From: Prorocentrum cordatum | Lineage: Eukaryota > Sar > Dinophyceae > Prorocentrales > Prorocentraceae | NCBI GenBank assembly: GCA_963575745.1 | Contig: CAUYUJ010014360.1 | Coordinates: 379,528-443,527, forward strand | Direction: 5' to 3' | Length of the DNA: 64,000 nucleotides | The notes under the pieces: generated by a model | What the model was told of the DNA's origin: nothing | Seen by the model: only the letters and a program-made list of their open reading frames with translations | The model's database searches: none | Shown: positions 1-9,423 of the stretch, piece by piece | Layout: every line of letters begins with the position of its first letter | Position numbering within the stretch: the first letter of the stretch is position 1 | Position numbers and translations under genes: made by a program

Positions 1-687
1 TTGCGGAACCTTTTTTAGTTTCGACGGTTCCGGTTGATAGTCGCGCCCACAACATGTGTTCACCATCTCGACCTTCAAGGGTCAGCTCGGGTTCGACTAC
101 ACACAAAGACTTAATTACGCATGCTTGCTTAAACCTGCGGCGGCGGCGGCTGAAGCCCCGATCAAAGAGATAGGAAAGACGTCAATGGGATAATCATGGA
201 AGGCGGTGGTGGAGGAGAGGTCGGTATGCGTCATGTGCGACCAAGCCGAGGAGCTACAGAAACAGCCGAGTGCGCTGCGGAAGCACCCGAATGCTGTCTA
301 CGGCCCAAAGGGCGGCTTCCCCGCACAGAGCTGGGTGGCCAGAAGGAACAGCTCGAAAAGTTGCGAGCTGACGTTGCAGGATAGAGGCAGCCATCCAGGC
401 TAAGCACCTTGAAGCGGATGTGACTACCAAGGGGGCCAAGGGTAGCGCCGTTGAGTTGCAGAAGCACCGTAGCGAATGCCCTGTCAAAGGGTACGGCCAA
501 GTGGGAGGGCGAAAAGGTTACTCTCTGTGGATCGGCGCTGGCGTTCCCGAGCTGGTGCAAGACCCCCATCTGGACCATCGCGATCCGGAGCGCACCGTGG
601 ATGCGGCACGCACTGAGGTGCAGAGAACTCTTTGCAACCACGTCATACCTATTGAGGCCAATCCTGCACCGGAGCGCTCGCGCCCGC
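1..687. other. unannotated DNA, no supported gene
   Basis: Several short open frames overlap on both strands, but none shows a recognisable domain or protein-like composition. A short CGG run lies near 138-150. Nothing else stands out. Confidence 0.5.
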
Positions 688-839
688 CTCATCCTTCTCA
701 TTATCGTCCTCATCCTCCTCCTCCTCCTCATCCTACTCCTCCCTCCTCCTCCCTCCTCCTCCTCCTCCTCCTCCTCCTCCTCTTACTCCTCCTCCTCCTC
801 CTCCTCCTCCGCCTCCTCTTCCTCCTCCTCCTCCTCCTC
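688..839. repeat. (TCC)n pyrimidine microsatellite
   Basis: Imperfect TCC/TCT tract, pure pyrimidine on the plus strand over most of its length. It generates artefactual poly-Ser/Leu frames (plus) and poly-Arg/Glu frames (minus). It is the first of about a dozen TCC tracts in the window, nearly all with the pyrimidines on the plus strand. Confidence 0.95.
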
Positions 840-2006
840 GATGGCGCAGGAGCAGCAGGAATGGAGGCCAGTGCCCTGGCCTCCAAGCGAAGCGCGGGCA
901 GCCCCTTCACGCGGGGGGGAAGCGCGGAGGCCCTGCGCATGGAGACCTCGAGCGCGCGGAGGGGCGGAGGGCCCGCGTGCGCCCCTGGAGGTTGCAGCTG
1001 CACGAGGCGACGCCCTCCCAGGGCCACACCGCAGGTCTCGACAGAGAAAACAGCGGCCATCAGAGCCCGTCGTCGAAGCTCGCCACGGTCGTCAGCCCCA
1101 TCGTCCTGGCACCTCCACTCGTAAAAACCCCCTGTGCAAGACTTCTCCGTGGCGGAGGCGGAGGTCCCACCACCGGGTCGAGGTCGCTGTCTTTGGGCAA
1201 TGAGAAGGCTGGCGTGCGCGCCAAAGTCATGAACGGCTCCCGAGGCGCAGAAGAAGCCGTTGGTGCACCTGCGGGTGAGCTCCAAGGTGGGCTGTGTCAA
1301 GCGTTTCGGGCAGGTGATGCTTAGTTTCGACGAATTGCCTACAACAGGGCTCTCCGGACTGCCGAAGCCTGCACCGAATCCACCAGCGCGCAGAAGACGG
1401 TCTTGGCGCGTGCATGATGTTGTCATTGTCCGAAAAGCGGTGACGCGGTGAAGCTATACGATGCGCCATACCACGAATTTAGCCAACGATCCGGCGCATA
1501 AATTATCGTGTGTGCAAGCTTCGTGCTCGCCTTTCTTAAACAGGAGGAACGCAAGCGAAGCCAGCGTGTCCTCGCCGTGAACAAATACTGCGCGCGGGAT
1601 GATCCGAATGGTGCAAACAAGGGTCAGCGCTGGGCGTGCAATGCGATTTCTGCCTCTGCGCTTGGCGCTGTGGACACGAAGAACCTCTCAGACAGAGGCT
1701 GCCGAGGCGTACCCGACTCTGGCCGAATTCACGCGAAATCCGATACGGTACCAATTCGCTCTGGTGAATCAAAGTGGTAACTCGTGTGCGGAGCCCTCTT
1801 GCAATGCGCCTGTTTTTCCGCGTCTGGTGCGGAGCGGGGGCGCAACGGAAGAGAAACGGTAAGCTCCGCCACCACTGCGCAGCACCGTCCACGGAAGGGC
1901 TCGACCTGCTGCGGGATCAAATGCGAGGAACTGGCTCGCACAAGCGACTGCCCAAGCACATTGGTGCCGCGCTACGTGCTGCTCAGGTGGCGTCGCGTCG
2001 AGGCAT
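840..2006. other. unannotated GC-rich DNA
   Basis: Overlapping short open frames on both strands, with no recognisable protein, repeat array or RNA. Confidence 0.5.
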
Positions 2007-2202
2007 CTGGTCGGGAACCTTTGCTCCGCGTGTCGCGTCGGGGGCCCTGGCGACACGCCATGCCCTGCAAACGGACAGCGTGTCGACCCGCTTCGCGGGG
2101 CGGGAGGCTGGGGAGAGGCTCAGGACGCTGACGCTTAGGCGTGCCGATGCGTGGCGGGCCAGAGCCGGCGGAACGACACGCAGAGCCAGAGTTCCTGACC
2201 GC
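2007..2202. mobile_element. MITE family A, copy 1
   Basis: The ends are inverted copies of each other: GTCGGGAACC at 2010 pairs with GTTCCTGAC ending at 2199, and the match continues inward to GCGTGTCG. The interior (GCCCTGCAAACGGACAGCG, then GCGGGCCAGAGCCGGCGG) aligns with copies at 5697 and 22168. It is non-coding and about 190-196 bp, as expected of a non-autonomous DNA transposon. No target-site duplication was recognised. Confidence 0.7.
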
Positions 2203-2551
2203 ACGTTGCGCGGAGGCCCTGGACGTCTCGCGTGCGTCCCCCCGATGGGCCTCGCTGCTACCCTCGATCCGAGGACGGCTGCGCTGCGAGAGCACTCGCT
2301 TCAAAGAGGCCGCTGGCACGGACGCGCGCAGAAGCGAGCCCTAGCTCGCACCGCCACGCCGCCCCGCGATCCGTTGCTCGTGGAGCGCGCCAAGCCCACG
2401 GCGCCACTGGCGGTGTGCGACCCTGCCTGGCGTTACCAGGAGGCTGCCGGCATGCTTCGCGGCTTGCTCGTCTCTGGCACCGTGTGGGTCACGGATGCTC
2501 TTCTCAGGCGGGCTTTGTCCTTCTGCTCATTCCCTCGTTTCCTCTTGTGGA
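2203..2551. other. unannotated DNA between two TIR elements
   Basis: GC-rich sequence with no recognisable gene or repeat. Confidence 0.4.
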
Positions 2552-2695
2552 CGAGCGCGTTCCACTACTCGCAGAGTAACTACTCGCAAATGGCCTGGAG
2601 TCCCCGCGGGGGATCTACGACACATCACATGACAGCAGACCTGTGTTTTTCGGACGTTTGCGAGTAGGCACTTTGCGAGTAGTGGAACGCGCTCG
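2552..2695. mobile_element. MITE family B, copy 1 (intact foldback element)
   Basis: A roughly 142-bp element whose outer 39 bp are near-perfect inverted repeats: GAGCGCGTTCCACTACTCGC on the left (2553) and its reverse complement ending at 2694. Each arm holds the 11-mer CTACTCGCAAA in tandem with a near copy. The loop is non-coding. A second copy at 26601-26917 is interrupted by another element. No clear target-site duplication. Confidence 0.8.
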
Positions 2696-4440
2696 GCGAT
2701 CTTGCGAGTTCCAATCCCCCCTCGAAGCAAGAGGCGCCTGTGCAATAGTACAGCTGTTGCACGCGGGGCAATGCTGCAGCAGCAGGCCGAAGGCGGTGAG
2801 GCAAGCGTTGGAAGTGTTGGAGTACCACTGCCGGGCGGCCCACTGGATGTGGCCTCGGAGGGGAAGCTGGCATTGTCCGATGTGACTGGAGGGCTGGCAG
2901 AAACGGGAGGACTTAGGAGGCAACTCCTGGGAGGTCTTCGCAAGAACGATTAGAAATTACCAAGCCCGATAAAAGGCCCATCCAGTCAGAGTCGCCCATA
3001 TTCAGCTCAAAAAAAACCGGATTCAGAGGGACTATGCCAGAACAGGCCGGTCTAATACCACGGATCTACCAGCGCCGAACCTGAATTGAACGTCCGAGGA
3101 GCTGCATCCTAAGATGACGTCTCAGAACGTGGGGAAGCGACGAGGCTGGGCAAGGTTCGTGCTCGATTCCCTGATGCCTCGGCCCAACAAGCGCACACTT
3201 ATTTCTCCCCAAGTCCGACACAACGTAAATCAATAGAGTGCGTGAACATGTTCGCAACCCGTTGCTTCGAGATGCTACCCGCATGTATTGGCTGAACATT
3301 GTGTATGTCAAGAAGCGGGCAGACACTGGCTGACCGAGTCACCCCATCCATACCCTGGACACTCTAATGCGTTCAAGGGGGAATCACCACGTTAGTTCAG
3401 ACATCCAGTCTCAGGATACACGCTGGAGTAGGAGTGATAATCCCCATAGAAACATGTCAACCGTACTACATGCCCCCTCCTCTTCTCTTGTTTTTGGCCG
3501 GGCCAAGGTTGGGTTGCATGTCTTAGTCGCAAACAAATGGCGAATAGGGCCTAGAACGATCATATCCATTGAATCAGGCTTGTTGTTAACGTTACGAAGA
3601 AATGCAACAGGGTAGGTTTTCCGTTTGGGACAGAAATGCGAACGGCATAGCGACGTCGCCACCATAGAGGTGTTAACAAACTTTTCCAGCCTTCTGCTAC
3701 ACTGCGCTGGCCTCCGCAAACTGACTGCTTGACTAATCTCCGTTGAATACGCTTTACGGATCCAATGCACGCGTAAGCTCGTGTTCGCGATCTCACACGT
3801 GTTCTGCCACTCGCCACTCCGCCTCACTGCCGCCAGACTCCGCTGGCTGCCGAGTGAAAGCATTACATGTGCATGGATTCCGCATGAGGCCTGTATTCAT
3901 GCCGGCCCAAATCTTTCCCTGTCCAGGGGTCAGGGAAGATACTACCGCCTCGCAGCAAGAGAGGACAGCTGCAGGCCTGCTCTCCCGCACTCCCCCCCTC
4001 CTCTCTTGGCCAACCTCCATCGCTCCATCCCCCCCCCACCTTCCAACGATTCCGCAATACTGCGGATGGGGGATCTGCCCGACATGCGCTCGCCAGTTTG
4101 CACCCCTGCGGGAGAACAATGATGTTTAAGTTAGTTTGGGACGAGTCCCCAAACTGCAGTTGCCTTGGCTACGCATTCACGAGCCAGACCCTGCTGCACA
4201 AACAGTTTGAGGTCCTTTGACCAGAGCATCAACCCAGACCTACTCCTTTCTTGCCTGAGGGCGTCGAACTCATGTTGTGAAGGAGAGCGAATGGCAATCT
4301 GACATCGAGGCCTGGTTCTTTGGGGTGACCCTTACCGATCCGTTGGTGATGCCCCCAACTGGTTTTCGAGGACCCACCCTCACTGGAAATCAACGCGATA
4401 CGATGCAATGCACATGCGCGAAACTACACATATATGGTCG
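2696..4440. other. unannotated DNA, no supported gene
   Basis: AT content is somewhat higher than in neighbouring sequence. A 150-codon minus frame (3411-3863) and an 82-codon plus frame (3367-3615) overlap each other, and neither shows a recognisable domain. A poly-C run lies near 4029. Confidence 0.4.
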
Positions 4441-4446
4441 AGGTTT

Positions 4447-4800
4447 TGGCCCCCCCCCGCCCCCAATGCTAATGCCATCGGGCCCCCCCCCCCGCCCCCC
4501 GCGCGATGCCCCCCCCCCCCCCTGTGGGCGTGGGCGTGGCGTGGTGGCTACCCCCCCCCTGTGGATGTGGTGTGGGTGTGGTGTGTTGCTGTGGGTGTGT
4601 GCGGGGTGACGCCATGGTCCTCCTCCCCCCCTCCCTCCCCCCCTGTGGGTGCGGTGTGGGTTCGGCGTGTGGCTGGGATTGGCGTCGTGTTGACAGCTCC
4701 GGTGCTCGACGTCGTCGCCGCCGCCGCTGGTGGTGCTGTCGACGTCGTCGTCGTTGTCGTCGTCGTCGTTGTCGTCGTCGTCGTTGTCGTCGTCGTCGTA

Positions 4801-4858
<58 letters not shown>

Positions 4859-4945
4859 TCGCCCTCCTCCTCCTCCTCCTCCTCCTCCTCCTCCTCCTCC
4901 TCCTCCTCTTCCTCCCCCCCATCCCATTTGGGGGGGGGGCCCGTG
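4447..4945. repeat. compound poly-C / GTGG / (GTC)n / (CTC)n low-complexity tract
   Basis: Poly-C runs alternate with GTGTGGGTG-type sequence to about 4680. A long GTC repeat (about 4736-4859) passes directly into a CTC repeat (about 4860-4912) and ends in C and G homopolymers. All six frames are open through the triplets, giving artefactual poly-Val, poly-Asp, poly-Arg and poly-Thr proteins. Confidence 0.95.
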
Positions 4946-5600
4946 GGTCCTGAGCCCGCGATCATATTTACAAAAGCGGCTCAAAGAACATCAACACGAA
5001 GCCGAACTATATCGTACATTGCAGAGCACCGCGAATTAAAGTAACTGGTGGCACACTGCAACACACGAAACACACTGCAATGACAACACAGAACGCAATA
5101 CAGTGCAATGCAACGGAACGCACTGCACTGCACTGCACTTCAAAGCAAAGCAACACAAACCAAGCCAATTCAGGGCAAAACGCATCTACAGGTAACGAAC
5201 GCCGTAACATGCGACAGCGCTCGCAAGTTTGCCTCGCTTGCTCCGAGCACCAATGGGGTGCGCTTGGGTTCTCAAGAACCCATAATGCGGACAGCCTTAG
5301 TTACTGGCCCAATCGACGGGCGTTCCTGCGCGTTGCAGGGCGCTACCGCGCGCTCCTCGGGCGTGGCGTGTGACTCTTCCCCGAGGCCCTGGAAGCCTTG
5401 CTCCGACCCCAAACCTCCCCGATCGCTGCATGGTTGCTCCATAGTCCCGTCTGGATAAAACAAACGAAGTCATTGCGACTCAACAATTGCAACCCGCGTC
5501 AATGCTCCACTCGGGTGTCTGGGCAGCTCCACAGAAACACCAGCGATAGATTGGACAGAAACGCGACATACAATGCCGATCTGCACCCTACAAACATCCC
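4946..5600. other. sparse DNA with a short ACTGC/GCAA motif run
   Basis: Between about 5055 and 5165 the sequence is made of short variants of CACTGC, GCAATGCAA and AAAGCAA, like the TTGCTTGGCA runs at 20.1 kb. The remainder shows no gene. Confidence 0.5.
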
Positions 5601-5665
5601 TGGGGTCCCGTCCTGGGGCTCTCTTGGGGGCCTCTTGGGCCATCTTGGAGGCCTTGGCGTCCGAT
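5601..5665. repeat. fragment of the CTTGGGGCC dispersed family
   Basis: GGCTCTCTTGGGGGCCTCTT followed by GGGCCATCTTGGAGGCC matches the units that form the large arrays at 36.9-37.8 kb and 42.0-43.3 kb. Confidence 0.6.
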
Positions 5666-5696
5666 TCAATGCGCTAGCACTACTGACACACTTGCG

Positions 5697-5907
5697 GTCG
5701 TGAACTTTTGCTTAGCGTGTCGTGGCGGCGGCCTCGGGGACACGCTGTGCCCTGCGAGCTGATATCGTGTCGATCCGCTCCGCGGGGCTGAAGGCAAGGA
5801 CAAGTTCGGGACGCGGATGCTTGAGAAGCGGGACGTGGTTGGCATGTCGCGCCGAGGCGCGGTGGGCCAGAACCAGCGGCGCGACACGCTGAACAAGCTT
5901 TTCATAC
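5697..5907. mobile_element. MITE family A, copy 2
   Basis: The left end GTCGTGAACTTTTGCTTAGC pairs with the right end GCGACACGCTGAACAAGC. The internal GCCCTGCGAGCTGATATCG and GGCCAGAACCAGCGGCG align with copies 1 and 3. Its right terminus is the most diverged of the three. Confidence 0.65.
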
Positions 5908-6328
5908 CTCCCACGAGTCGTACAGCGCGCGAGCCCCCCGTGTAACTTTCACAGCACGTCGCAATCGCTGCTACGCAATCATCCGTGAACATGTTGGCCA
6001 CTCTGTCTGCTCACTTGCTGCACATGGGCCGGGTACGTCGCAGGAACATGTGCAATGCAGACCATGAGTGCAACGTGGCAGCATCTTCGGTGTGGGGCGC
6101 GGCTGCGGCGGCCCCGGGGCCCAAGGCGGCCCCGAAGACCCCGAGGAGAGCCCACAGGAGGCCAACAAGAGGGCCTCGGGCCCCCGAAGCTCGGGGCACG
6201 AGCTGACGCGGCTTACGCATCCGTGGACCAGGCGCGTGGGCGCCCGATCCACGGCTCGGGGAGAGCGCCCCCCCGAGACACGGCGCCAGTGCCGCCCGGC
6301 TTGGCGACGGAGCGCGTCGATCTCGTAC
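5908..6328. other. unannotated GC-rich DNA
   Basis: Two overlapping minus frames (5971-6348 and 6011-6352) are open but Ala/Pro/Arg-rich, with no recognisable domain. Nothing else was recognised. Confidence 0.4.
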
Positions 6329-6380
6329 GGAAACGGGGCCCGTCTCATCCACGCCTTAGCCCATGTTTGCGTGTCCTCGA
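6329..6380. repeat. dispersed family D, fragment
   Basis: GGAAACGGGGCCCGT, then ATCCACGCC and CCATGTTTGCG, matches the right end of the longer copies at 22431-22598 and 56522-56680. It stops exactly where the 20-mer shared with 8997-9016 begins. Confidence 0.5.
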
Positions 6381-6411
6381 GATGCCATGCTTTGCTCCTT
6401 TTTTTTTTTTG
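6381..6411 (-). other. 20-mer shared with the retrogene's SL flank, plus T tract
   Basis: GATGCCATGCTTTGCTCCTT (6381-6400) is identical to 8997-9016, which abuts the spliced-leader relic. Here a T tract (A on the minus strand) follows in place of the second hairpin arm. On the minus strand the order is oligo(A) then the 20-mer, as might be left by an inserted cDNA end. That reading is inference. Confidence 0.4.
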
Positions 6412-6978
6412 TTCCTGTCAATGCGACGCGCACACTTCAAAGAGACTGCGCTTGCGCACGGTCCGCACGTGCCGCACTGCCAGCGGGTCATCTAAGGTGA
6501 CCATCGGGCGGCGCGGGGTGCTGCAAGCGATCGAGCGGCTACAGTGAGCAAAAGCGTCGCAGTACTTTGCTGGACGCACTATACATGCACGTGCGTAACT
6601 ATGGAAAACATTGGTGGCGTAATTTCGTGCACTCGGGTTCGGATGTAGTTTGCCTCGCTGCTTATGTTCGTAGCAGGGGATGTGGGACCAAAGTGGGACC
6701 AACAGCACATTTAGAGGCACACGAACAAGACACACGCATGCCATCGCGCCACGACGAGCAGGCACACCGTTTCCCCGTAGAACAAATGCGTCAGCGGTCG
6801 AATCGACAGCACTGTTCCCGTCCAGCAGCGCGCGGGCCCTTCTCCGAAACTGGGACTCCAACGCGAGAGGCAAGATGCAGTTCTGCATCGCCAACTGGGA
6901 GCATGCTCATAATAAGTGGCATACAGCAACGAGCCCCGCGACATAGTCGGGGCCGCATAACAAAATCCGCAAGAAATG
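6412..6978. other. 3' flank of the glycosyltransferase-like retrogene
   Basis: No gene recognised. No long A run follows the stop codon on the minus strand within this stretch, so a retained poly(A) tail of the retroposed mRNA is not evident. Confidence 0.4.
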
Positions 6979-8919
6979 CTACTGGTCGAACTGGCCGATA
7001 ACGCAGTCTGCCATGTCGTCCCAGGATGCCCACTCGTACAGACTTGCGTTTTCGTAGATAGCGAACAAGTTCTGCAAAATGTCGAAGCGCGCCGTGCCTT
7101 GAAAGCCGTCCAGCGCACCTGCCTGCGAGCCGAAAAATAATGGGCGGCCGTTGAGGTCGGAGTGTTCGGCGATGGCCCTGACCTGCTCGGATGCACCTTC
7201 GCCGCCGTTGCGCCAGATGGACGCTGCAATCTCGTTTCCCCAAGGGCGCTCCTCGATGGCGTGAATGCAATCGAAACTCGCGATCCGCGCCGCGTACACC
7301 AAGTACAACGTGAACTCGGTGGCCTTCTGGCGAAACCTGTCGCACAGACCTCCGGAGCAGGCGGTGTAGAAGTCTGGGGACTCGCCGAGCATGCTCAACA
7401 TGTCCAGGGTGCTCTGCTTGTGCAACACCATTGGGGTGACTGATGCAGGCCACTTCCCCCAGTCCATGGCTTGCTGGCCGAGGACGCCTGCGGACGCCCA
7501 GAACCAAGACTTGTGCTCTGAAGGCATGTCCCAGATGTCGTACCGACCGAATATTTTACCTTGGTTGCATGGAGTAAAAAATGTATCAGGCTCAAGATCC
7601 CGCAGGAGCGTATTCTTGGCGTCCAGAACGACGTAGTACTCCGACGAGACACGGCTGGCAATCTTGAGTTTCGCCGACTGCTGCGCAAGCCAACCAATCA
7701 CCCCGCCCATCTGCAGCTCCAGCACCTCCACATCCCCGCGCTGCTCGAGGATCTGCGTAATCTCATCCAGCTGGCCCGCAAAATCCCACCGTGATCTTGC
7801 TGAGACCCAGCAGATAAAAACCTTTCCTAGGGTGCCATGCGGGTCGTGCGCGACGATTGACTTTGCAGTAACCTTCAATTTGCACAGGTCGCGCTCAAAG
7901 ACTGGGATAACCACATCCGGCCGATCACGCACTGCGGGCGCGCACTCGTTGCATTGCGCTGTCGTGGTCGAAGGCTCTGTGGTGGTGTTGGTGACGGTGA
8001 TCGCGGTCGTGGTTGTAGCTGTCAGACGCGTGCCCCAATCCGATCTTATGGACCCACTCCTCGACGGTTGCCCCTCGCTGGCATTCGAATGCGCGGGCCG
8101 CCTCTCCCCGCCGCCTGGGGAGCCCGCGCGTGCCACAGTCAGCGCCGTCACCTCGCCGCTCGTGCGCTGCTCTTGCTGGGCGCTGGCGTTGCTCCTGCTG
8201 GCCGGCCCCGCGCCGGCGCTGGAGTGCGCGTGCCGCTCCCTCTCGCCACCCGGGGATCCCGCGCCTGCCCCGGTCAGCGCGGCCACCTCGCCGCGGGCGC
8301 GCTGCTCCAGCGGCGCTAGGGCGCCCGGGCGCGCATGCGGCCCACCGCCGCCCACGTGCGCCGCGCCGGCGGCGTCGGCCGCGGGCTTCGGCGAGTGCTC
8401 CTCCGCGAGGGCGTGCTGCGCGGCGTCGGCTGCATCGGCCACAGCACGGGAGCCCTCCGCAAGGGCATGCTGCGCGGCGCCCGCGACCTCGGCGGCGGCG
8501 TGGGGTGCCTCCACGAGCGCCTGCTGCGCGGCGGCCGCGGCCTCGGCCACAGTGTGGGGGCCTTCCTCGAGCGCGTATCCCGCGGCCTTCGCAGCCTCGG
8601 CGGCGGCGTGGGGGGCCTCCGCGAGCGCGTGTTGCGCTGCGTCCGCGGCCTCTGCCGCAGCGGTCGGGCCCCCGTCCAGCGCGTGCTGCGTGGCGACGAC
8701 GAGGGACTCCCGCAGCTCGGTCTGGAACTGACGGGGGGTGTACACGGCAAGAAGCGCAAGCACCGCGGCCCCGATCAGCACGGGAAGCAGACGGCCCAGC
8801 CACCGCTGGCTCTCCCGCGGGCACACGTGCCCCTCGTCCTCGGAGGTGACTATTCGTGGGCTGAGGAGGCGGTGGTGCCCGCCCTCCTCGGCAGGCGAGG
8901 GCTGCGACGAGCGGTCCAT
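6979..8919 (-). CDS. type II membrane glycosyltransferase-like protein, intronless retrogene
   Basis: A 646-residue protein, probably a Golgi-type transferase. Residues 1-40 are hydrophilic; 41-60 form one hydrophobic signal anchor after an Arg/Trp-bearing flank. Residues 79-187 are six 18-residue Ala-rich repeats of the type HALAEAPHAAAEAADAAQ, likely a rigid helical stem. A duplicated linker of about 45 residues follows (GEVxALTxAxAGSPGG at about 210 and 255), then a Thr-rich stretch (298-320). From about 334 to 646 lies a globular domain opening with DVVIPVFERDL and carrying YYVVLDAKN (429-436), where Asp433 sits like the acidic residue of GT-A transferases. This resembles bacterial and algal DUF6492-type transferases; that assignment is from memory. 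N-glycosylation sequons occur at 244, 279, 311 and 624. The start is the first ATG; a GTG 48 nt upstream is open, but a stop within the spliced leader closes the frame. It ends in TAG. Substrate unknown. Confidence 0.85.
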   Translation of the reverse strand: MDRSSQPSPAEEGGHHRLLSPRIVTSEDEGHVCPRESQRWLGRLLPVLIGAAVLALLAVYTPRQFQTELRESLVVATQHALDGGPTAAAEAADAAQHALAEAPHAAAEAAKAAGYALEEGPHTVAEAAAAAQQALVEAPHAAAEVAGAAQHALAEGSRAVADAADAAQHALAEEHSPKPAADAAGAAHVGGGGPHARPGALAPLEQRARGEVAALTGAGAGSPGGERERHAHSSAGAGPASRSNASAQQEQRTSGEVTALTVARAGSPGGGERRPAHSNASEGQPSRSGSIRSDWGTRLTATTTTAITVTNTTTEPSTTTAQCNECAPAVRDRPDVVIPVFERDLCKLKVTAKSIVAHDPHGTLGKVFICWVSARSRWDFAGQLDEITQILEQRGDVEVLELQMGGVIGWLAQQSAKLKIASRVSSEYYVVLDAKNTLLRDLEPDTFFTPCNQGKIFGRYDIWDMPSEHKSWFWASAGVLGQQAMDWGKWPASVTPMVLHKQSTLDMLSMLGESPDFYTACSGGLCDRFRQKATEFTLYLVYAARIASFDCIHAIEERPWGNEIAASIWRNGGEGASEQVRAIAEHSDLNGRPLFFGSQAGALDGFQGTARFDILQNLFAIYENASLYEWASWDDMADCVIGQFDQ

Positions 8920-8973
8920 GCTGGGCTCGCTGGGGTTCCAAGAAGCGAACGAGTACTCTTGGGCCACACAGGG
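8920..8973 (-). other. 5' untranslated segment of the retrogene
   Basis: The 54 nt between the 3' end of the spliced leader and the chosen ATG. The length is typical of a short dinoflagellate 5' UTR. It contains no ATG. Confidence 0.6.
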
Positions 8974-8995
8974 CTTGAGCCAAAATGGCTACGGA
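8974..8995 (-). other. relict dinoflagellate spliced leader (dinoSL)
   Basis: On the minus strand this is an exact 22/22 match to the dinoflagellate spliced leader, with T at the variable first position and the GGCTCAAG end toward the gene. The leader is added to mRNA by trans-splicing and is not normally encoded beside genes, so its presence marks reinsertion of a processed mRNA. It is followed by CCCTG rather than GT, which argues against an SL RNA gene here. Confidence 0.95.
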
Positions 8996-8996
8996 A

Positions 8997-9022
8997 GATG
9001 CCATGCTTTGCTCCTTGGCATC
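8997..9022. other. hairpin abutting the spliced leader
   Basis: GATGCCA (8997-9003) and TGGCATC (9016-9022) are perfect 7-bp inverted arms around a 12-nt loop, one base from the spliced leader. The left arm plus loop recur at 6381-6400. It may be the pre-insertion target or a regulatory sequence upstream of the retrogene. Confidence 0.5.
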
Positions 9023-9423
9023 TCGTTTGTATAAGCACGTTTGCGCCTTGGCCCGTGTTAGCCTCCCCCCGAGATGCGCGCCCCAAGCACGGTGAAGGGA
9101 CTGGCTGACGGCCATCCGATACATGTCTAGCATTTACCTTAGGATTGTCTGCTGTCTGAGCTCAGACGGCACCACCTGCTCGGGGTCGCTCTGGATTGTG
9201 GAATCATTGGGTGAGCGCGGCGGGAGCCTATGGTTAGGTCGGGCATGTCCCCCTGCAGGCAGATTTTGCACGACACATGAAAAATTACGCCAAAAATGCT
9301 CAAACATAGCCAAAAAGAGTCAAAACATCGTCCCCCTCTTATTTATTGATACCTATACGGCCACCCTTCGAGTGAGAAGGAGGTTGTGGGGGGGGAGAGG
9401 GGGGGAACTAACATCTGACTCAA
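9023..9423. other. upstream flank of the retrogene with family E fragment
   Basis: No gene. GGTTAGGTCGGGCATGTCC at 9232 matches 22628 (CTTAGGTCGGGCCTGTCC), both followed by CCCTGCAGG. Further on, AAACATCGTCCCC recurs here, near 22690 and near 27422. No promoter element could be identified with confidence. Confidence 0.45.

Noticed and set aside
1774-2667. 297-codon plus-strand ORF
   Set aside because: Spans MITE A copy 1 and MITE B copy 1; Arg/Ala-rich with no domain.
4390-5039. Frames of 124-191 codons with poly-Val, poly-Asp/Glu, poly-Arg or poly-Thr
   Set aside because: All derive from the GTC and CTC triplet repeats, which keep every frame open; no flanking domain.
7664-9133. 355- and 402-codon frames overlapping the retrogene
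   Set aside because: Shadow frames opened by the Ala-rich GC repeats; the frame with anchor, stem and transferase domain is the real one, and the leader orientation supports it.
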